A DNA stretch of 27,943 nt from a bacterium (GCA_004559785.1 SFXD01000020.1:1-27943); one strand, 5' to 3'; counted from the stretch's first letter, positions 8,139-17,548 are shown. Translations and numbers: made by a program. Notes: a model not told the origin generated them from the letters alone.

Positions 8139-10188
8139 TTTTCTACTGGCAGCTACCATAATGCACGCCATTACTGCAAGCGCACAGAAACTGTTCACGC
8201 TGGAGGAACTCAACTTCGGTGGCAAGAACCATAGCGTATCCGTTCCACAGAGATGGGACTACACTTGGGTATCCAACGAGCAGGAAGGTCCTTCCAAATC
8301 GAATGGGGCACGGAGCCGCCAAGGCTATCGGTTGATTTTCAAGGACGGGGAGAAGACATACGAGGTGAATCCTGCCAATGGCAAGGCCACTGAATGCGAT
8401 GCCCCTGCCAAGCCAGAAAGACCCAGGCCTGCCGGAGAACTGGAATACTGCAAGGCTTCCAACGCCTGTGCCTTCCTAAGGGACGACAACCTGTGGGTGA
8501 GATACCCAGACGGGCACGACGTAAGGCTGTCCGAGGATGGTTCAAGGGAGATGGTATACGGCAAGAGCGTACACCGTGACGAATTCGGCATCACCAAGGG
8601 CACATTCTGGAGCCCAGACGGCAGCAAGCTGGCTTTCTATCGCATGGATCAGTCGATGGTGGCAGACTACCCGCAGGTAAACACCTTTGCAAGGGAAGCT
8701 GAGTACACGCCCGACAAGTACCCCATGGCTGGCATGACATCCCACAAGGTATACGTGGGAATCTTCGACCTCGCAACGGAAAAGGTGAGCTACCTGCAGG
8801 CTGGCGACCCAACGGACAGGTACTTCACCAACATCTGCTGGGCACCCGACGGGAAGACGCTCTACCTGTACGAGGTCAACCGCGACCAGAACGTATGTTC
8901 CCTCGATGCCTACGACGTAGCAACATGCAAGAAGTCAAGGACGCTCTATACCGAGACCTCGGACAAGTACGTGGAACCACTCCACCCCATCACTTTCCTG
9001 CCTTGGGACAGCGAGAAGTTCATATACTGGAGCTGGAAGGACGGCTACACCCACCTTTACCTGATGAATACAAAGGGGGAGGAACTGGGACAACTGACTT
9101 CCGGGAAATGGGTGGTGAAGGACATCGTGGGATTCTGCAGCAAGACAAAGAGTGCGATCCTCATTACAAAGGAAGCCGGCGACCTACAGAGAAACATCTA
9201 CTCGCTGAACATCAAGACTCGCAAGCGCACCCTGTTGGACAACGGGAAGGGCGTACACAGTGCCAAGCTGTCGGAAGACGGAGCATGGGTGCTGGACACA
9301 TGGCAGGAGCCGGACGTGCCTCGCAAGTGCGCCGTAACGAATACAACCACGGGCAAGAGCACACTCCTGCAGGAGGCAGAAGACCCCTGGAAGGAATGGT
9401 ACCAACCCATCTTCGAGAGCGGAACGGTAAAGGCTGCCGATGGGGTGACAGACCTCTATTGGCGCATGGTGAAACCCGCCGACTTCAACCCTGCAAGACG
9501 ATATCCTGCCGTGGTGTACGTATATGGCGGTCCACATGCCCACAACGTGGAGGCATCATGGCATTGGGGTAGCCGCTCGTGGGAGACGTACATGGCCCAG
9601 AAGGGATATATACTATTCATCCTCGACAACCGAGGAAGCGAAGACCGTGGCAGGGACTTCGAACAGGCCACCTTCCGGCATCTTGGGCAGGAGGAAATGA
9701 AGGACCAGATGCAGGGCGTGGCGATGTTGCAGTCGCTACCATATATAGACAGCGACAGGATTGGCGTGCACGGCTGGAGCTTTGGAGGATTCATGACGAC
9801 TTCGCTGATGCTGAACTACCCTGACGTGTTCAAGGTAGGAGTGGCAGGAGGACCCGTCATCGACTGGAAATGGTACGAGGTGATGTACGGCGAAAGATAC
9901 ATGGACACCCCTGAGTCCAACCCCGAAGGCTACGAGCAGACAAGCCTCATCAACAAGGCTGCCAACCTGAAGGGCAAATTGCAGGTTATCATCGGGATGA
10001 ACGATCCTACCGTAGTACCGCAACATGCCCTGCAGTTCCTGAACGCCTGCACTGAGGCTGGCACGCAGCCGGACTTCTTTGCCTACCCTGGCGAGGGTCA
10101 CAACATGGCAGGACACAAGAGCGTGCACCTGCACGAGAGAATCACACAGTACTTCGAGGATTACCTGAAGCCCATCGGCTCACGTTAG
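8125..10188 (+). CDS. secreted S9-family prolyl dipeptidyl/tripeptidyl peptidase
   Basis: A 687-residue exported serine peptidase. I start it at ATG 8125, which gives a signal peptide (residues 1-20, cleavage at ASA|QK); a longer in-frame start at 8020 would bury this inside the upstream gene. The beta-propeller (DPP IV N-terminal) domain covers about 30-430 and the alpha/beta-hydrolase domain about 435-687. The triad is Ser552 (GWSFGGF), Asp627 (GMNDPT) and His659 (GEGHNM). The 75 and 107 residue spacings equal those recalled for Porphyromonas gingivalis prolyl tripeptidyl peptidase A (Ser603, Asp678, His710), and Glu585 sits where its Glu636 would fall. DNRGSEDRGRDFEQ (501-514) is a family signature. 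It should cleave short peptides after proline in the periplasm. The gene overlaps the methyltransferase gene by 14 bases. Confidence 0.9.
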   Translation: MTKISFLLAATIMHAITASAQKLFTLEELNFGGKNHSVSVPQRWDYTWVSNEQEGPSKSNGARSRQGYRLIFKDGEKTYEVNPANGKATECDAPAKPERPRPAGELEYCKASNACAFLRDDNLWVRYPDGHDVRLSEDGSREMVYGKSVHRDEFGITKGTFWSPDGSKLAFYRMDQSMVADYPQVNTFAREAEYTPDKYPMAGMTSHKVYVGIFDLATEKVSYLQAGDPTDRYFTNICWAPDGKTLYLYEVNRDQNVCSLDAYDVATCKKSRTLYTETSDKYVEPLHPITFLPWDSEKFIYWSWKDGYTHLYLMNTKGEELGQLTSGKWVVKDIVGFCSKTKSAILITKEAGDLQRNIYSLNIKTRKRTLLDNGKGVHSAKLSEDGAWVLDTWQEPDVPRKCAVTNTTTGKSTLLQEAEDPWKEWYQPIFESGTVKAADGVTDLYWRMVKPADFNPARRYPAVVYVYGGPHAHNVEASWHWGSRSWETYMAQKGYILFILDNRGSEDRGRDFEQATFRHLGQEEMKDQMQGVAMLQSLPYIDSDRIGVHGWSFGGFMTTSLMLNYPDVFKVGVAGGPVIDWKWYEVMYGERYMDTPESNPEGYEQTSLINKAANLKGKLQVIIGMNDPTVVPQHALQFLNACTEAGTQPDFFAYPGEGHNMAGHKSVHLHERITQYFEDYLKPIGSR

Positions 10189-10260
10189 GGTGCTGACGGG
10201 CACTACACAAGGCTGGAGGCACTTGACCTCCTACTACAAACGGGAAAAAACGACATCGAC

Positions 10261-11529
10261 ATGAAAATATTATTGTTAGGATCAGGCGGGCGCGAACATG
10301 CCCTTGCCTGGAAGATAAGCCAGAGTGAGAAATGCGAGAAGTTGTATATCGCACCTGGCAATGCCGGCACAGCGGCAACGGGTGAGAACGTAAACGTCAA
10401 GGCAGACGACTTCCCTGCCATAAGGGACTTTGTCATTGAAAAGGGAATTGACATGGTGGTGGTAGGTCCGGAAGACCCACTGGTAAAGGGCATATATGAC
10501 TACTTCAAGGCCGACGACTCGCTTAGCAGCGTGCCAGTGATAGGTCCCAGCAAGGCCGGCGCGAAACTGGAGGGCAGCAAGGACTTCGCCAAGGAGTTCA
10601 TGCTAAGGCATTCCATTCCAACGGCACGCTACAAGACCTTCGACTCCTCCACCATCGAGGAGGGGAAGGCATTCCTCAGGACCCTACAGGCACCATACGT
10701 GCTGAAAGCCGACGGACTATGCGCAGGCAAGGGTGTACTAATCCTGCCCACGCTGGACGAGGCAGAACGCGAACTGGAGGAGATGCTCGGAGGCATGTTC
10801 GGCAGCGCAAGCAGCAAGGTCGTCATAGAGGAGTTCCTAAGCGGAATAGAGTGTTCCGTATTCGTGCTGACCGACGGCAAGGACTACAAGATATTGCCGG
10901 AGGCAAAGGACTACAAGCGTATCGGCGAGGGAGACACTGGACTCAACACGGGAGGCATGGGTAGCGTCAGCCCTGTGCCATTTGCCACGGAGGAATGGAT
11001 GTCGAAGGTGGAGGAACGCATCATACGCCCTACCGTGGCTGGACTGGCAGAAGAAGGCATCGACTACAGGGGATTCATCTTCTTCGGCCTCATCAACGTG
11101 GACGGAGAGCCCAAGGTCATAGAGTACAACGTGCGCATGGGCGACCCTGAGACCGAGACCGTGATGCTGCGCCTGAAGAGCGACATCGTGGATCTCTTCG
11201 AAGGAGTAGCCACCCGATCCCTTGGCAATAGGACGGTAGAGTTCGACAGCAGAAGTGCCGTGTGCGTGATGCTGGTCAGCGGAGGCTACCCCGGCAGTTA
11301 TGCAAAAGGCTACAAGATAGAGGGCTTGGACAAGGTAGAGGGTAGTGTCGTCTTCCATGCCGGCACAGCATTGAAGGACGGCGACATCGTTACCAATGGA
11401 GGCAGGGTGATAGCCGTTAGCAGCTATGGCAACGACAAGGCAGAAGCCTTGCAGAAGAGTTTCGACGAGGCTCGCAAGATTACATTCAAGGATTGCTATT
11501 TCCGTAGAGACATTGGAGCAGACCTGTGA
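10261..11529 (+). CDS. purD: phosphoribosylamine-glycine ligase (GAR synthetase)
   Basis: A 422-residue cytoplasmic enzyme of the ATP-grasp superfamily. It joins glycine to 5-phosphoribosylamine with ATP, the second step of purine synthesis. GSGGREHALAWK (7-18) opens the N-terminal domain. The ATP-grasp core includes the VLKADGLCAGKGV segment (about 147-159) and the metal-binding EYNVRMGDPETE segment (about 287-298). Length and order are standard, with no fusion to other pur genes. A 72-base gap separates it from the peptidase gene, with a small GGAGG/CCTCC hairpin at 10212-10228 but no visible promoter. Its stop overlaps the GTG start of the following membrane protein gene. Confidence 0.97.
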   Translation: MKILLLGSGGREHALAWKISQSEKCEKLYIAPGNAGTAATGENVNVKADDFPAIRDFVIEKGIDMVVVGPEDPLVKGIYDYFKADDSLSSVPVIGPSKAGAKLEGSKDFAKEFMLRHSIPTARYKTFDSSTIEEGKAFLRTLQAPYVLKADGLCAGKGVLILPTLDEAERELEEMLGGMFGSASSKVVIEEFLSGIECSVFVLTDGKDYKILPEAKDYKRIGEGDTGLNTGGMGSVSPVPFATEEWMSKVEERIIRPTVAGLAEEGIDYRGFIFFGLINVDGEPKVIEYNVRMGDPETETVMLRLKSDIVDLFEGVATRSLGNRTVEFDSRSAVCVMLVSGGYPGSYAKGYKIEGLDKVEGSVVFHAGTALKDGDIVTNGGRVIAVSSYGNDKAEALQKSFDEARKITFKDCYFRRDIGADL

Positions 11530-12479
11530 TACTGCACAACAGATTCCAGAATAAGGTGGCAGGCAGCAGGGCGACCCTGCCTTTGTGCGCCTGCATGTCG
11601 CTGGCAATGTGGTTTTTGCCGTGGCAAGGGTTTGACATGTACGTTGCCCTGGGATGGATTGCCTGCATGCTGACCGTGTACTTCACGATGGAGACGAATG
11701 CCACCACGCATCTCATCCGCATACGCACTCGCCTCACCTCATGCCTCTGGATAGTCCTGGCGTCGTTCCTCCCCTTCATGCACCCTTTGGACAAGCCCAT
11801 GCTGTGCGCCGTCTGCCTGGCTGCAAGCCACTACCTGTTGTTCAAGTGTTATCAGCTGCGCGATTCACAGGCTCTCATATACCATTGTTTCCTATGCCTT
11901 GGCATAGGCAGTTTCTGCACGCCCATAATGATTGCCATGGGGGTGCTGTACTGCCTCTGCCTGTATATCTTCCTTAGGGCAATGACATGGAAGGGCTTTT
12001 GGGCTGCACTGCTCGGATTCATCACTCCCCACTGGGTATGGGTCGCCTGGCATCTGCTCACTTCGCAGGCAGGCAGCCTGCTGCCATGGTACCGCACCTC
12101 ACTGTCAAGCATTGTCCTCATACCTTTCGGCTTCAGCCAAATCCCACGGTCGTGGATGCTGTCGACGGTTTTCATAGTGTTCCTCACGACAGTGGCTATC
12201 GTACATTACATGCGGAACAACTACAACGACAAGATAAAGGTCAGGATGATACTGTACATATACGTCTTCCAGTGTCTTTCCCTCTGTCTGATGCTGGCAC
12301 TCGTGCCAACCGAGTACCCAACCCTGATGGCAATGCTCATGGTGTGCGCCAGCCCGCTGCTGGCACATTACTTCTCGCTCACGGGCAGTATCTTCAGCAA
12401 CACGCTTTTCATCGTGTCGATTGTCACATACATCATATTGGCTTACTATAGCTCATGGACACCATCATCGACTTTCTGA
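11526..12479 (+). CDS. conserved-looking polytopic membrane protein of unknown function
   Basis: A 317-residue protein that I do not recognise. It is very hydrophobic, with about ten likely membrane segments (roughly 17-33, 38-54, 70-85, 92-107, 117-150 as two, 158-178, 208-228, 240-260, 265-283, 290-308). It is unusually rich in Cys, Trp and Met, and short basic stretches separate the helices (HLIRIRTRL 62-70, MRNNYNDKIKVR 229-240). The start is a GTG whose bases overlap the purD stop (GTGA), a common translational-coupling arrangement; the next Met is residue 24. Its 3' end overlaps the YqaA-like gene by 25 bases. The tight packing argues that it is a real gene. A role in envelope or transport biology is only a guess from topology. 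Confidence 0.75.
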   Translation: MILHNRFQNKVAGSRATLPLCACMSLAMWFLPWQGFDMYVALGWIACMLTVYFTMETNATTHLIRIRTRLTSCLWIVLASFLPFMHPLDKPMLCAVCLAASHYLLFKCYQLRDSQALIYHCFLCLGIGSFCTPIMIAMGVLYCLCLYIFLRAMTWKGFWAALLGFITPHWVWVAWHLLTSQAGSLLPWYRTSLSSIVLIPFGFSQIPRSWMLSTVFIVFLTTVAIVHYMRNNYNDKIKVRMILYIYVFQCLSLCLMLALVPTEYPTLMAMLMVCASPLLAHYFSLTGSIFSNTLFIVSIVTYIILAYYSSWTPSSTF

Positions 12480-12910
12480 TGACATACGGATATGGAGGCA
12501 TGGCTATGGCTGCATTCGTGGCCGGCAGCGTGTTCCCATTCAGCAGCGAGACTATCCTGGCAGGATTGCAACTCGCAGGGCTCCACCCTTTGCCTCTCTT
12601 CCTAAGCGCAACCCTGGGAAATGTCCTGGGCAGCATGTTCAACTATTGGATTGGTTCATTCGGAAAGCTGGAGTGGATCGAAAGATACCTCCACGTAGGA
12701 AGGGACAAGGTGGAGAAGACACGACTTTGGCTACAGGGCAGGGGGGCATGGATGGGAGTCTTCTGCTTCCTTCCGATACTGGGCAGCGCACTGGCCGTTA
12801 CGTTGGGGTACATGAGGGCAAACCCATGGTTCACCCTGCTCAGCATCACTATTGGCAAAGCCGTCAGGTACGCCATACTGATATGGGCAGTGAAGGCCAT
12901 TCAGACATGA
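12455..12910 (+). CDS. YqaA-family (DedA/SNARE-associated-like) small membrane protein
   Basis: A 151-residue inner-membrane protein resembling E. coli YqaA and the C-terminal half of DedA proteins. FVAGSVFPFSSE (21-32), GNVLGSMFNYWIG (55-67), the LPILGSALAVTLGYMR segment (106-121) and GKAVRYAI (134-141) are the recognisable motifs, with four or five membrane segments. DedA relatives are linked to lipid scrambling and membrane homeostasis; a specific substrate cannot be given. The start codon lies inside the previous gene (25-base overlap), which suggests coupled translation. This appears to be the last gene of the cysE run, since the next gene has its own promoter. Confidence 0.88.
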   Translation: MDTIIDFLMTYGYGGMAMAAFVAGSVFPFSSETILAGLQLAGLHPLPLFLSATLGNVLGSMFNYWIGSFGKLEWIERYLHVGRDKVEKTRLWLQGRGAWMGVFCFLPILGSALAVTLGYMRANPWFTLLSITIGKAVRYAILIWAVKAIQT

Positions 12911-13016
12911 GGGTTGCCAGCGCTATCCCACACGGCAGCCCTTAAATATATTTAATTTAGGTGTGGCAAGGCAGACTTTTTCCATTGAACCTACAACCTT
13001 TTAGCCCGAAATGTCG

Positions 13017-13024
13017 TATCTTTG
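13017..13024 (+). promoter_or_regulatory. -7 promoter box for the DUF2723-deacetylase operon
   Basis: TATCTTTG, followed by CAAA, matches TAnnTTTG. No TTTG lies 19-21 bases upstream, so the -33 contact is weak. The leader to ATG 13081 would be about 50 bases. Upstream, a perfect 14-bp AT palindrome (TTAAATATATTTAA, 12942-12955) could be an operator or simply AT-rich spacer. Confidence 0.65.
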
Positions 13025-13080
13025 CAAACCGTAATGCACATTATTTATAAATAAACAAATAAAATAATTCAACACTACCA

Positions 13081-16000
13081 ATGAAACAGTTCAAACTTGT
13101 AGACAACCTAATGGGTTGGATTGCATTTGCCATTGCGGCCTTTGTGTACTGTAGCACAATAGAGCCCACGGCAAGTTTCTGGGACTGTCCGGAATTCATT
13201 ACCACAGCATACAAGCTGGAGGTAGGACATCCACCAGGCGCGCCCTTCTTCATGCTCACCGCCAATCTCTTCACACAACTGGTGGACGACCCCACCATGG
13301 TGGCACGCATGGTCAACACGATGAGCGCACTCTTCAGTGCGGCCTGCATCATGTTCCTGTTCTGGACCATAAGCCATTTTGCGCGCAAGCTCGTTGGCGA
13401 GAAGGGAGAGATACGCACCCTGGCACAATTGGTTGCCGTAGAGGCAAGTGCCATGACAGGTGCCCTGGCATATACCTTCTCGGACACATTCTGGTTCAGT
13501 GCCGTGGAGGGAGAGGTGTACGCATACAGCAGCCTTTTCACGGCAGTGGTGGTATGGCTGATGCTGAAATGGGAAGACCATGCCGACGAACCTGGCAGTG
13601 ACAGGTGGCTCATACTGATAGCATACCTAACGGGACTGAGCATCGGGGTTCACCTGCTCAACCTGCTCTGCCTGCCCGCACTGGTGCTGATATACTACTA
13701 CCGCAGGAGCAAGAATGCCACCACCAAGGGGGCATTGCTGTCGTTGGTGGGAAGCGGCATCCTGGTAGCAGCCGTCCTGTACGGCATCGTGCCTGGCATC
13801 GTCAAGGTTGGCGGATGGTTTGAACTGCTCTTCGTCAACAAACTCAATTGCCACTTCAATACGGGACTGATAATATACATCGTACTGCTCGTGTCCACCG
13901 TGCTGTGGGCCATCTGGGAGACCACAAGGCAGAAGAGCAGGATGCGAATGAACATCTCGTTCCTCCTGTCCGTGGCATTGCTGGGAATACCCTTCTACGG
14001 CTACGGCAGCGGCAGCATCGTGCTTGGCATAGCCATACTCGCCATCCTGTTTGGACTGCTCTCCTACACCAAGGGTGAGAAGCATTTCGTATCGGCAAGG
14101 GTGATGAACTCCAGCCTGCTGTGCATGCTGATGATAATGATTGGCTACAGCTCGTATGCCGTGATAGTAATACGCAGCTCAGCCAATACCCCGATGGACC
14201 AGAACTCCCCGGAGGATATCTTCACGCTGGGCAGCTACCTGAGCCGCGAGCAGTACGGCGACCGTCCACTGCTATACGGCAAGGCATACACAAGCCAGGT
14301 GAAGCTGAAGCCCGAAGGACAGTACTGCGTGCCCGTCAGCAAGAAGGGAGCTCCCATATACCAGAGGAAGGAAAAGGCAAGCCCCGAGGAGCCTGACAGG
14401 TACGAGATACAGCGATACGACGTTGAGTACGTATACGAACAGAACATGCTCTTCCCACGCATGTACAGCGATGCCGAGGGACACCCCAATGCCTACGAGA
14501 GCTGGATGGGTGGCGTGAAGGGCACGACCAAGACGTACGACCGGTGCGGCGAGATGGTCAAGGTGAAAATGCCCACGATGCTCGAAAACCTACGCTTCTT
14601 CTTCAGCTATCAGGTCAACTTCATGTACTGGCGATACTTCATGTGGAACTTTGCCGGCAGGCAGAATGACATACAGGGTAACGGAGAATGGGAGCACGGC
14701 AACTGGATTACGGGCATTCCTTTCTTGGACAACCTCAGGCTGGGTGACCAGAGCAAGCTGCCTTCGGAACTGCGCGAGAACAAGGGGCACAACGTCTTCT
14801 ACTGCCTTCCGCTGATACTCGGACTCATCGGTCTGCTGTGGCAACTGTGCCGCAACAGCGAGAGCGACAGGGAGGGCGAGAAGCAGTTTGGCATCGTCTT
14901 CTTCCTCTTCTTCATGACAGGACTTGCCATCGTCATCTACCTCAACCAGACTCCCATGCAGCCGCGTGAGCGCGACTACGCCTATGCAGGTTCGTTCTAT
15001 GCCTACGCCATCTGGATAGGACTGGGCGTGGCAGCCATTGCCGAATGGCTGCGCAAGATGCTGCACAACGACACGGCATGCGCCATACTCAGTTGCCTTT
15101 GCCTGCTCGTACCAATACAGATGGCAGGGCAGACATGGGACGACCACGACAGGAGCGGCAGGTATACTTGCCGTGACTTCGGACGCAACTACCTGGAGAG
15201 CCTCGACAACGAACGCAACCCCATCATCTTCACCAACGGCGACAACGATACCTTCCCCCTATGGTACGCACAGGAGACGGAAGGTTTCCGCACCGATGCA
15301 CGCGTCTGCAACCTATCGTACCTGCAGACCGACTGGTACATCGACCAGATGAAGAGACCTGCATACGACAGTCCATCCGTACCCATACACTGGTCAAGGC
15401 TGCAATACGTGGCAGGAACCAGGGAGGGCGTGAGCGTAAGGCCCGGTACTCTCGAACAGGTAATAGAATACTACAAGGACGAACCTGAGAAGATGCGGGA
15501 ATTCCTCGGCGACAACCCGTACGAACTGCGTAACATCATCGACAAATGGGTGCTCAACGACAATCCCGACCTGCAGATCATACCCACGGACTCCATCGTG
15601 GTCACAGTAGACAAGGAGGCCGTCAAGCGCAGCGGCATGATGATTGCCGGCGACAGCATCCCCGACGTGATGCACATCAGCCTCAAGGGCAAGCGTGCCG
15701 TATACAAGAGCGAGCTGATGATGTACGAGATGCTGGCACAGTGCAACTGGGAGAGACCTATCTACGTGGCAATCACCGTGGGCGAGAGGAACTACGGCAG
15801 CCTGGGCAACTATTTCGTGCAGGAGGGCCTGGCCTACCGCGTGACGCCGTTCAACACCAAGGCGAACGGACGCAACGTAGACACCGACAAGATGTATGAG
15901 AATGTCATGACGCGCTTTGCCTTCGGAGGACTGGAGGAGAATCCCGACATGTACATAGACGAGACAGTACAGAGAATGTGCTACACACACAGGCGCATCT

Positions 16001-16488
16001 TCGGCACGCTCGCCACGAGGCTCATGGCAGAAGGCAAGACGGACAAGGCGGCACGGCTCGTGGCATACGCCGAGAAGGTCCTGCCTGCCAAGGCTTTGCC
16101 CCACTGCTATGCAAGCGGTTCGCTCGATCTGGCTCAGGTTTGGATGCAACTGGGAGACACGAAGATGGTGGAGGAGATTGCCGCCCCCGTCGCCAAGTCT
16201 GCCGTAGAATACCTGGACTGGTACCTGTCACTGCCCACCAACATGCTCATGCAGCAGGAGCGCAACACAATCTACCACATGTACCAACTCAATGCCGCTG
16301 CAAGGCTGCTGAAGGACGCTGGCTGCAAGCTGGGCGACGAGATGGAGAGGAAGGTGATGACATACAACGGCGTACTCCAGAGAATATACTACGGCCAGAT
16401 GGACACGGAGGTCGGAGTAAGCGACACGAATTATGAGGATACCGACGGGGAGGAGGAAGACTACGCCTCGTCGGACATGGAGCAATAG
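13081..16488 (+). CDS. DUF2723 (TMEM260/GT117-like) GT-C membrane glycosyltransferase
   Basis: A 1135-residue polytopic protein. The N-terminus has the family hallmark FWDCPEFI (33-40) followed by LEVGHPPGAPFF (46-57), where acidic residues Asp35/Glu38 sit in the first external loop as in GT-C enzymes. About a dozen membrane segments run to about residue 710; the second conserved loop is QPRERDYAYAGSFYAYA (627-643). The remaining 400 residues are a soluble, helical, TPR-like domain ending in an acidic tail (about 1115-1135). DUF2723 is related to human TMEM260, a protein O-mannosyltransferase, and family GT117. In this organism it could start or extend protein O-glycosylation using a lipid-linked sugar at the periplasmic face; that role is inferred. 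The polysaccharide deacetylase gene follows after 13 bases. Confidence 0.9.
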   Translation: MKQFKLVDNLMGWIAFAIAAFVYCSTIEPTASFWDCPEFITTAYKLEVGHPPGAPFFMLTANLFTQLVDDPTMVARMVNTMSALFSAACIMFLFWTISHFARKLVGEKGEIRTLAQLVAVEASAMTGALAYTFSDTFWFSAVEGEVYAYSSLFTAVVVWLMLKWEDHADEPGSDRWLILIAYLTGLSIGVHLLNLLCLPALVLIYYYRRSKNATTKGALLSLVGSGILVAAVLYGIVPGIVKVGGWFELLFVNKLNCHFNTGLIIYIVLLVSTVLWAIWETTRQKSRMRMNISFLLSVALLGIPFYGYGSGSIVLGIAILAILFGLLSYTKGEKHFVSARVMNSSLLCMLMIMIGYSSYAVIVIRSSANTPMDQNSPEDIFTLGSYLSREQYGDRPLLYGKAYTSQVKLKPEGQYCVPVSKKGAPIYQRKEKASPEEPDRYEIQRYDVEYVYEQNMLFPRMYSDAEGHPNAYESWMGGVKGTTKTYDRCGEMVKVKMPTMLENLRFFFSYQVNFMYWRYFMWNFAGRQNDIQGNGEWEHGNWITGIPFLDNLRLGDQSKLPSELRENKGHNVFYCLPLILGLIGLLWQLCRNSESDREGEKQFGIVFFLFFMTGLAIVIYLNQTPMQPRERDYAYAGSFYAYAIWIGLGVAAIAEWLRKMLHNDTACAILSCLCLLVPIQMAGQTWDDHDRSGRYTCRDFGRNYLESLDNERNPIIFTNGDNDTFPLWYAQETEGFRTDARVCNLSYLQTDWYIDQMKRPAYDSPSVPIHWSRLQYVAGTREGVSVRPGTLEQVIEYYKDEPEKMREFLGDNPYELRNIIDKWVLNDNPDLQIIPTDSIVVTVDKEAVKRSGMMIAGDSIPDVMHISLKGKRAVYKSELMMYEMLAQCNWERPIYVAITVGERNYGSLGNYFVQEGLAYRVTPFNTKANGRNVDTDKMYENVMTRFAFGGLEENPDMYIDETVQRMCYTHRRIFGTLATRLMAEGKTDKAARLVAYAEKVLPAKALPHCYASGSLDLAQVWMQLGDTKMVEEIAAPVAKSAVEYLDWYLSLPTNMLMQQERNTIYHMYQLNAAARLLKDAGCKLGDEMERKVMTYNGVLQRIYYGQMDTEVGVSDTNYEDTDGEEEDYASSDMEQ

Positions 16489-16501
16489 CGGATAGGAAGG
16501 C

Positions 16502-17116
16502 ATGTTCATAGAGCAACCTGCCATCTTCATGCGATGGCTTTATCCACACGCGCTTTGGAGAATGGACCGTAACGAGAAGTCGGTTTACCTGACCTTCGAC
16601 GACGGTCCCATTCCCGAGGCAACCCCTTTCATCCTCGACACGCTGGACAAGTTCAACGCCAAGGGCACCTTCTTCATGGTAGGAGAGAATGCCGTGAAGT
16701 ACCCCCACCTGCTGCAGGAGGTGAAGATGCGAGGACACAGGATAGGCAACCATACGTACAACCACATCTCGGGGGCAAGGCACTGGACATGGACTTACCT
16801 TGCCAACGCCAAGATGGCGGACAGGGTACTGAACACCGACCTCTTCAGGCCACCACACGGATGGATACGCACCACGCAATACAGGGTGCTCAGGAAGTGC
16901 GGATACAGGGTAGTGATGTGGGACGTGGTGACACGCGACTACAGCAAGATGCTGACGGCAGAGGATGTAATAAACAACGTAAAGAGGTATGCCCGACCCG
17001 GGAGCATCATTACCTTCCACGACTCGCTGAAGAGTATAGACAAGCTGAAGCACGCCCTGCCCGAGTCGCTGCGCTGGCTGACAGAGCAAGGTTACAGCTT
17101 CCGCATATTCGATTAA
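16502..17116 (+). CDS. NodB-type polysaccharide deacetylase
   Basis: A 204-residue carbohydrate esterase family 4 protein consisting of little more than the NodB domain. The motifs are complete: TFDDGP (31-36, catalytic base and metal Asp), HTYNH (84-88, metal His pair), RPPHG (116-120), WDVVTRD (140-146) and FHDS (172-175). It should remove N-acetyl groups from an amino-sugar polymer or lipid-linked glycan. No signal peptide is visible (MFIEQPAIFMRWLYPH...), so it may work in the cytoplasm, be held by its hydrophobic N-terminus, or start elsewhere. It is 13 bases downstream of the DUF2723 gene and almost certainly cotranscribed, which suggests linked glycan chemistry. Confidence 0.92.
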   Translation: MFIEQPAIFMRWLYPHALWRMDRNEKSVYLTFDDGPIPEATPFILDTLDKFNAKGTFFMVGENAVKYPHLLQEVKMRGHRIGNHTYNHISGARHWTWTYLANAKMADRVLNTDLFRPPHGWIRTTQYRVLRKCGYRVVMWDVVTRDYSKMLTAEDVINNVKRYARPGSIITFHDSLKSIDKLKHALPESLRWLTEQGYSFRIFD

Positions 17117-17276
17117 GCCATCCCCTCCCCCACCGATTATGGCTGGCTTTTCCTTCCTCATGCACGGACGATTCTTCAGGGGCTGTCCTCTAAACTCCAA
17201 CAAGCCATCAGGCTGATAACTGCAAGCCAAGGGGCAGGATTTCGTCTGACATTGTCCCTGACAAGCGTATAACGGT

Positions 17277-17323
17277 AAGCCCCGAAGGCTGAGAACCTAT
17301 AAGGATTCCGCCTGTCGGGGCTT
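17277..17323. repeat. long imperfect hairpin in the convergent region
   Basis: A 9-bp perfect outer stem (AAGCCCCGA 17277-17285 with TCGGGGCTT 17315-17323) continues inward, past one bulged G, into AGGC/GCCT, and the apical part contains CCTATAAGG. Neither strand has a U tract after it, so ordinary intrinsic termination is unlikely. Confidence 0.6.
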
Positions 17324-17529
17324 GCTGTATGCTTTCTGGTGCAGGGGATATTCCGCAACGTGATGGTCGGAAACGCGAGTCGCACCAAAGGGATGCACAT
17401 CCTGTCCGTATAACAAATGCCTTCCAGTCACGAAAGGGCAGAATGGACGCTCATCAGCATGGGCACTTCTACGACGATGCTGAATGAAGCAAACCCATCT
17501 CCCGGACCGAGGGAAGCCGAGAGGGGTTA

Positions 17530-17548
17530 GCCATTTAGCACAAATGGC
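17530..17548 (-). terminator. small hairpin just after cysS
   Basis: GCCATTT (17530-17536) and AAATGGC (17542-17548) form a 7-bp stem with a 5-base loop, three bases past the cysS stop. There is no U tract downstream on the minus strand, so this is only a candidate. Confidence 0.35.

Noticed and set aside
17176..17400. 74-codon minus-strand frame in the convergent region
   Set aside because: No recognised domain, and it runs through the hairpins; the base pattern is better explained by structure or a repeat than by coding.
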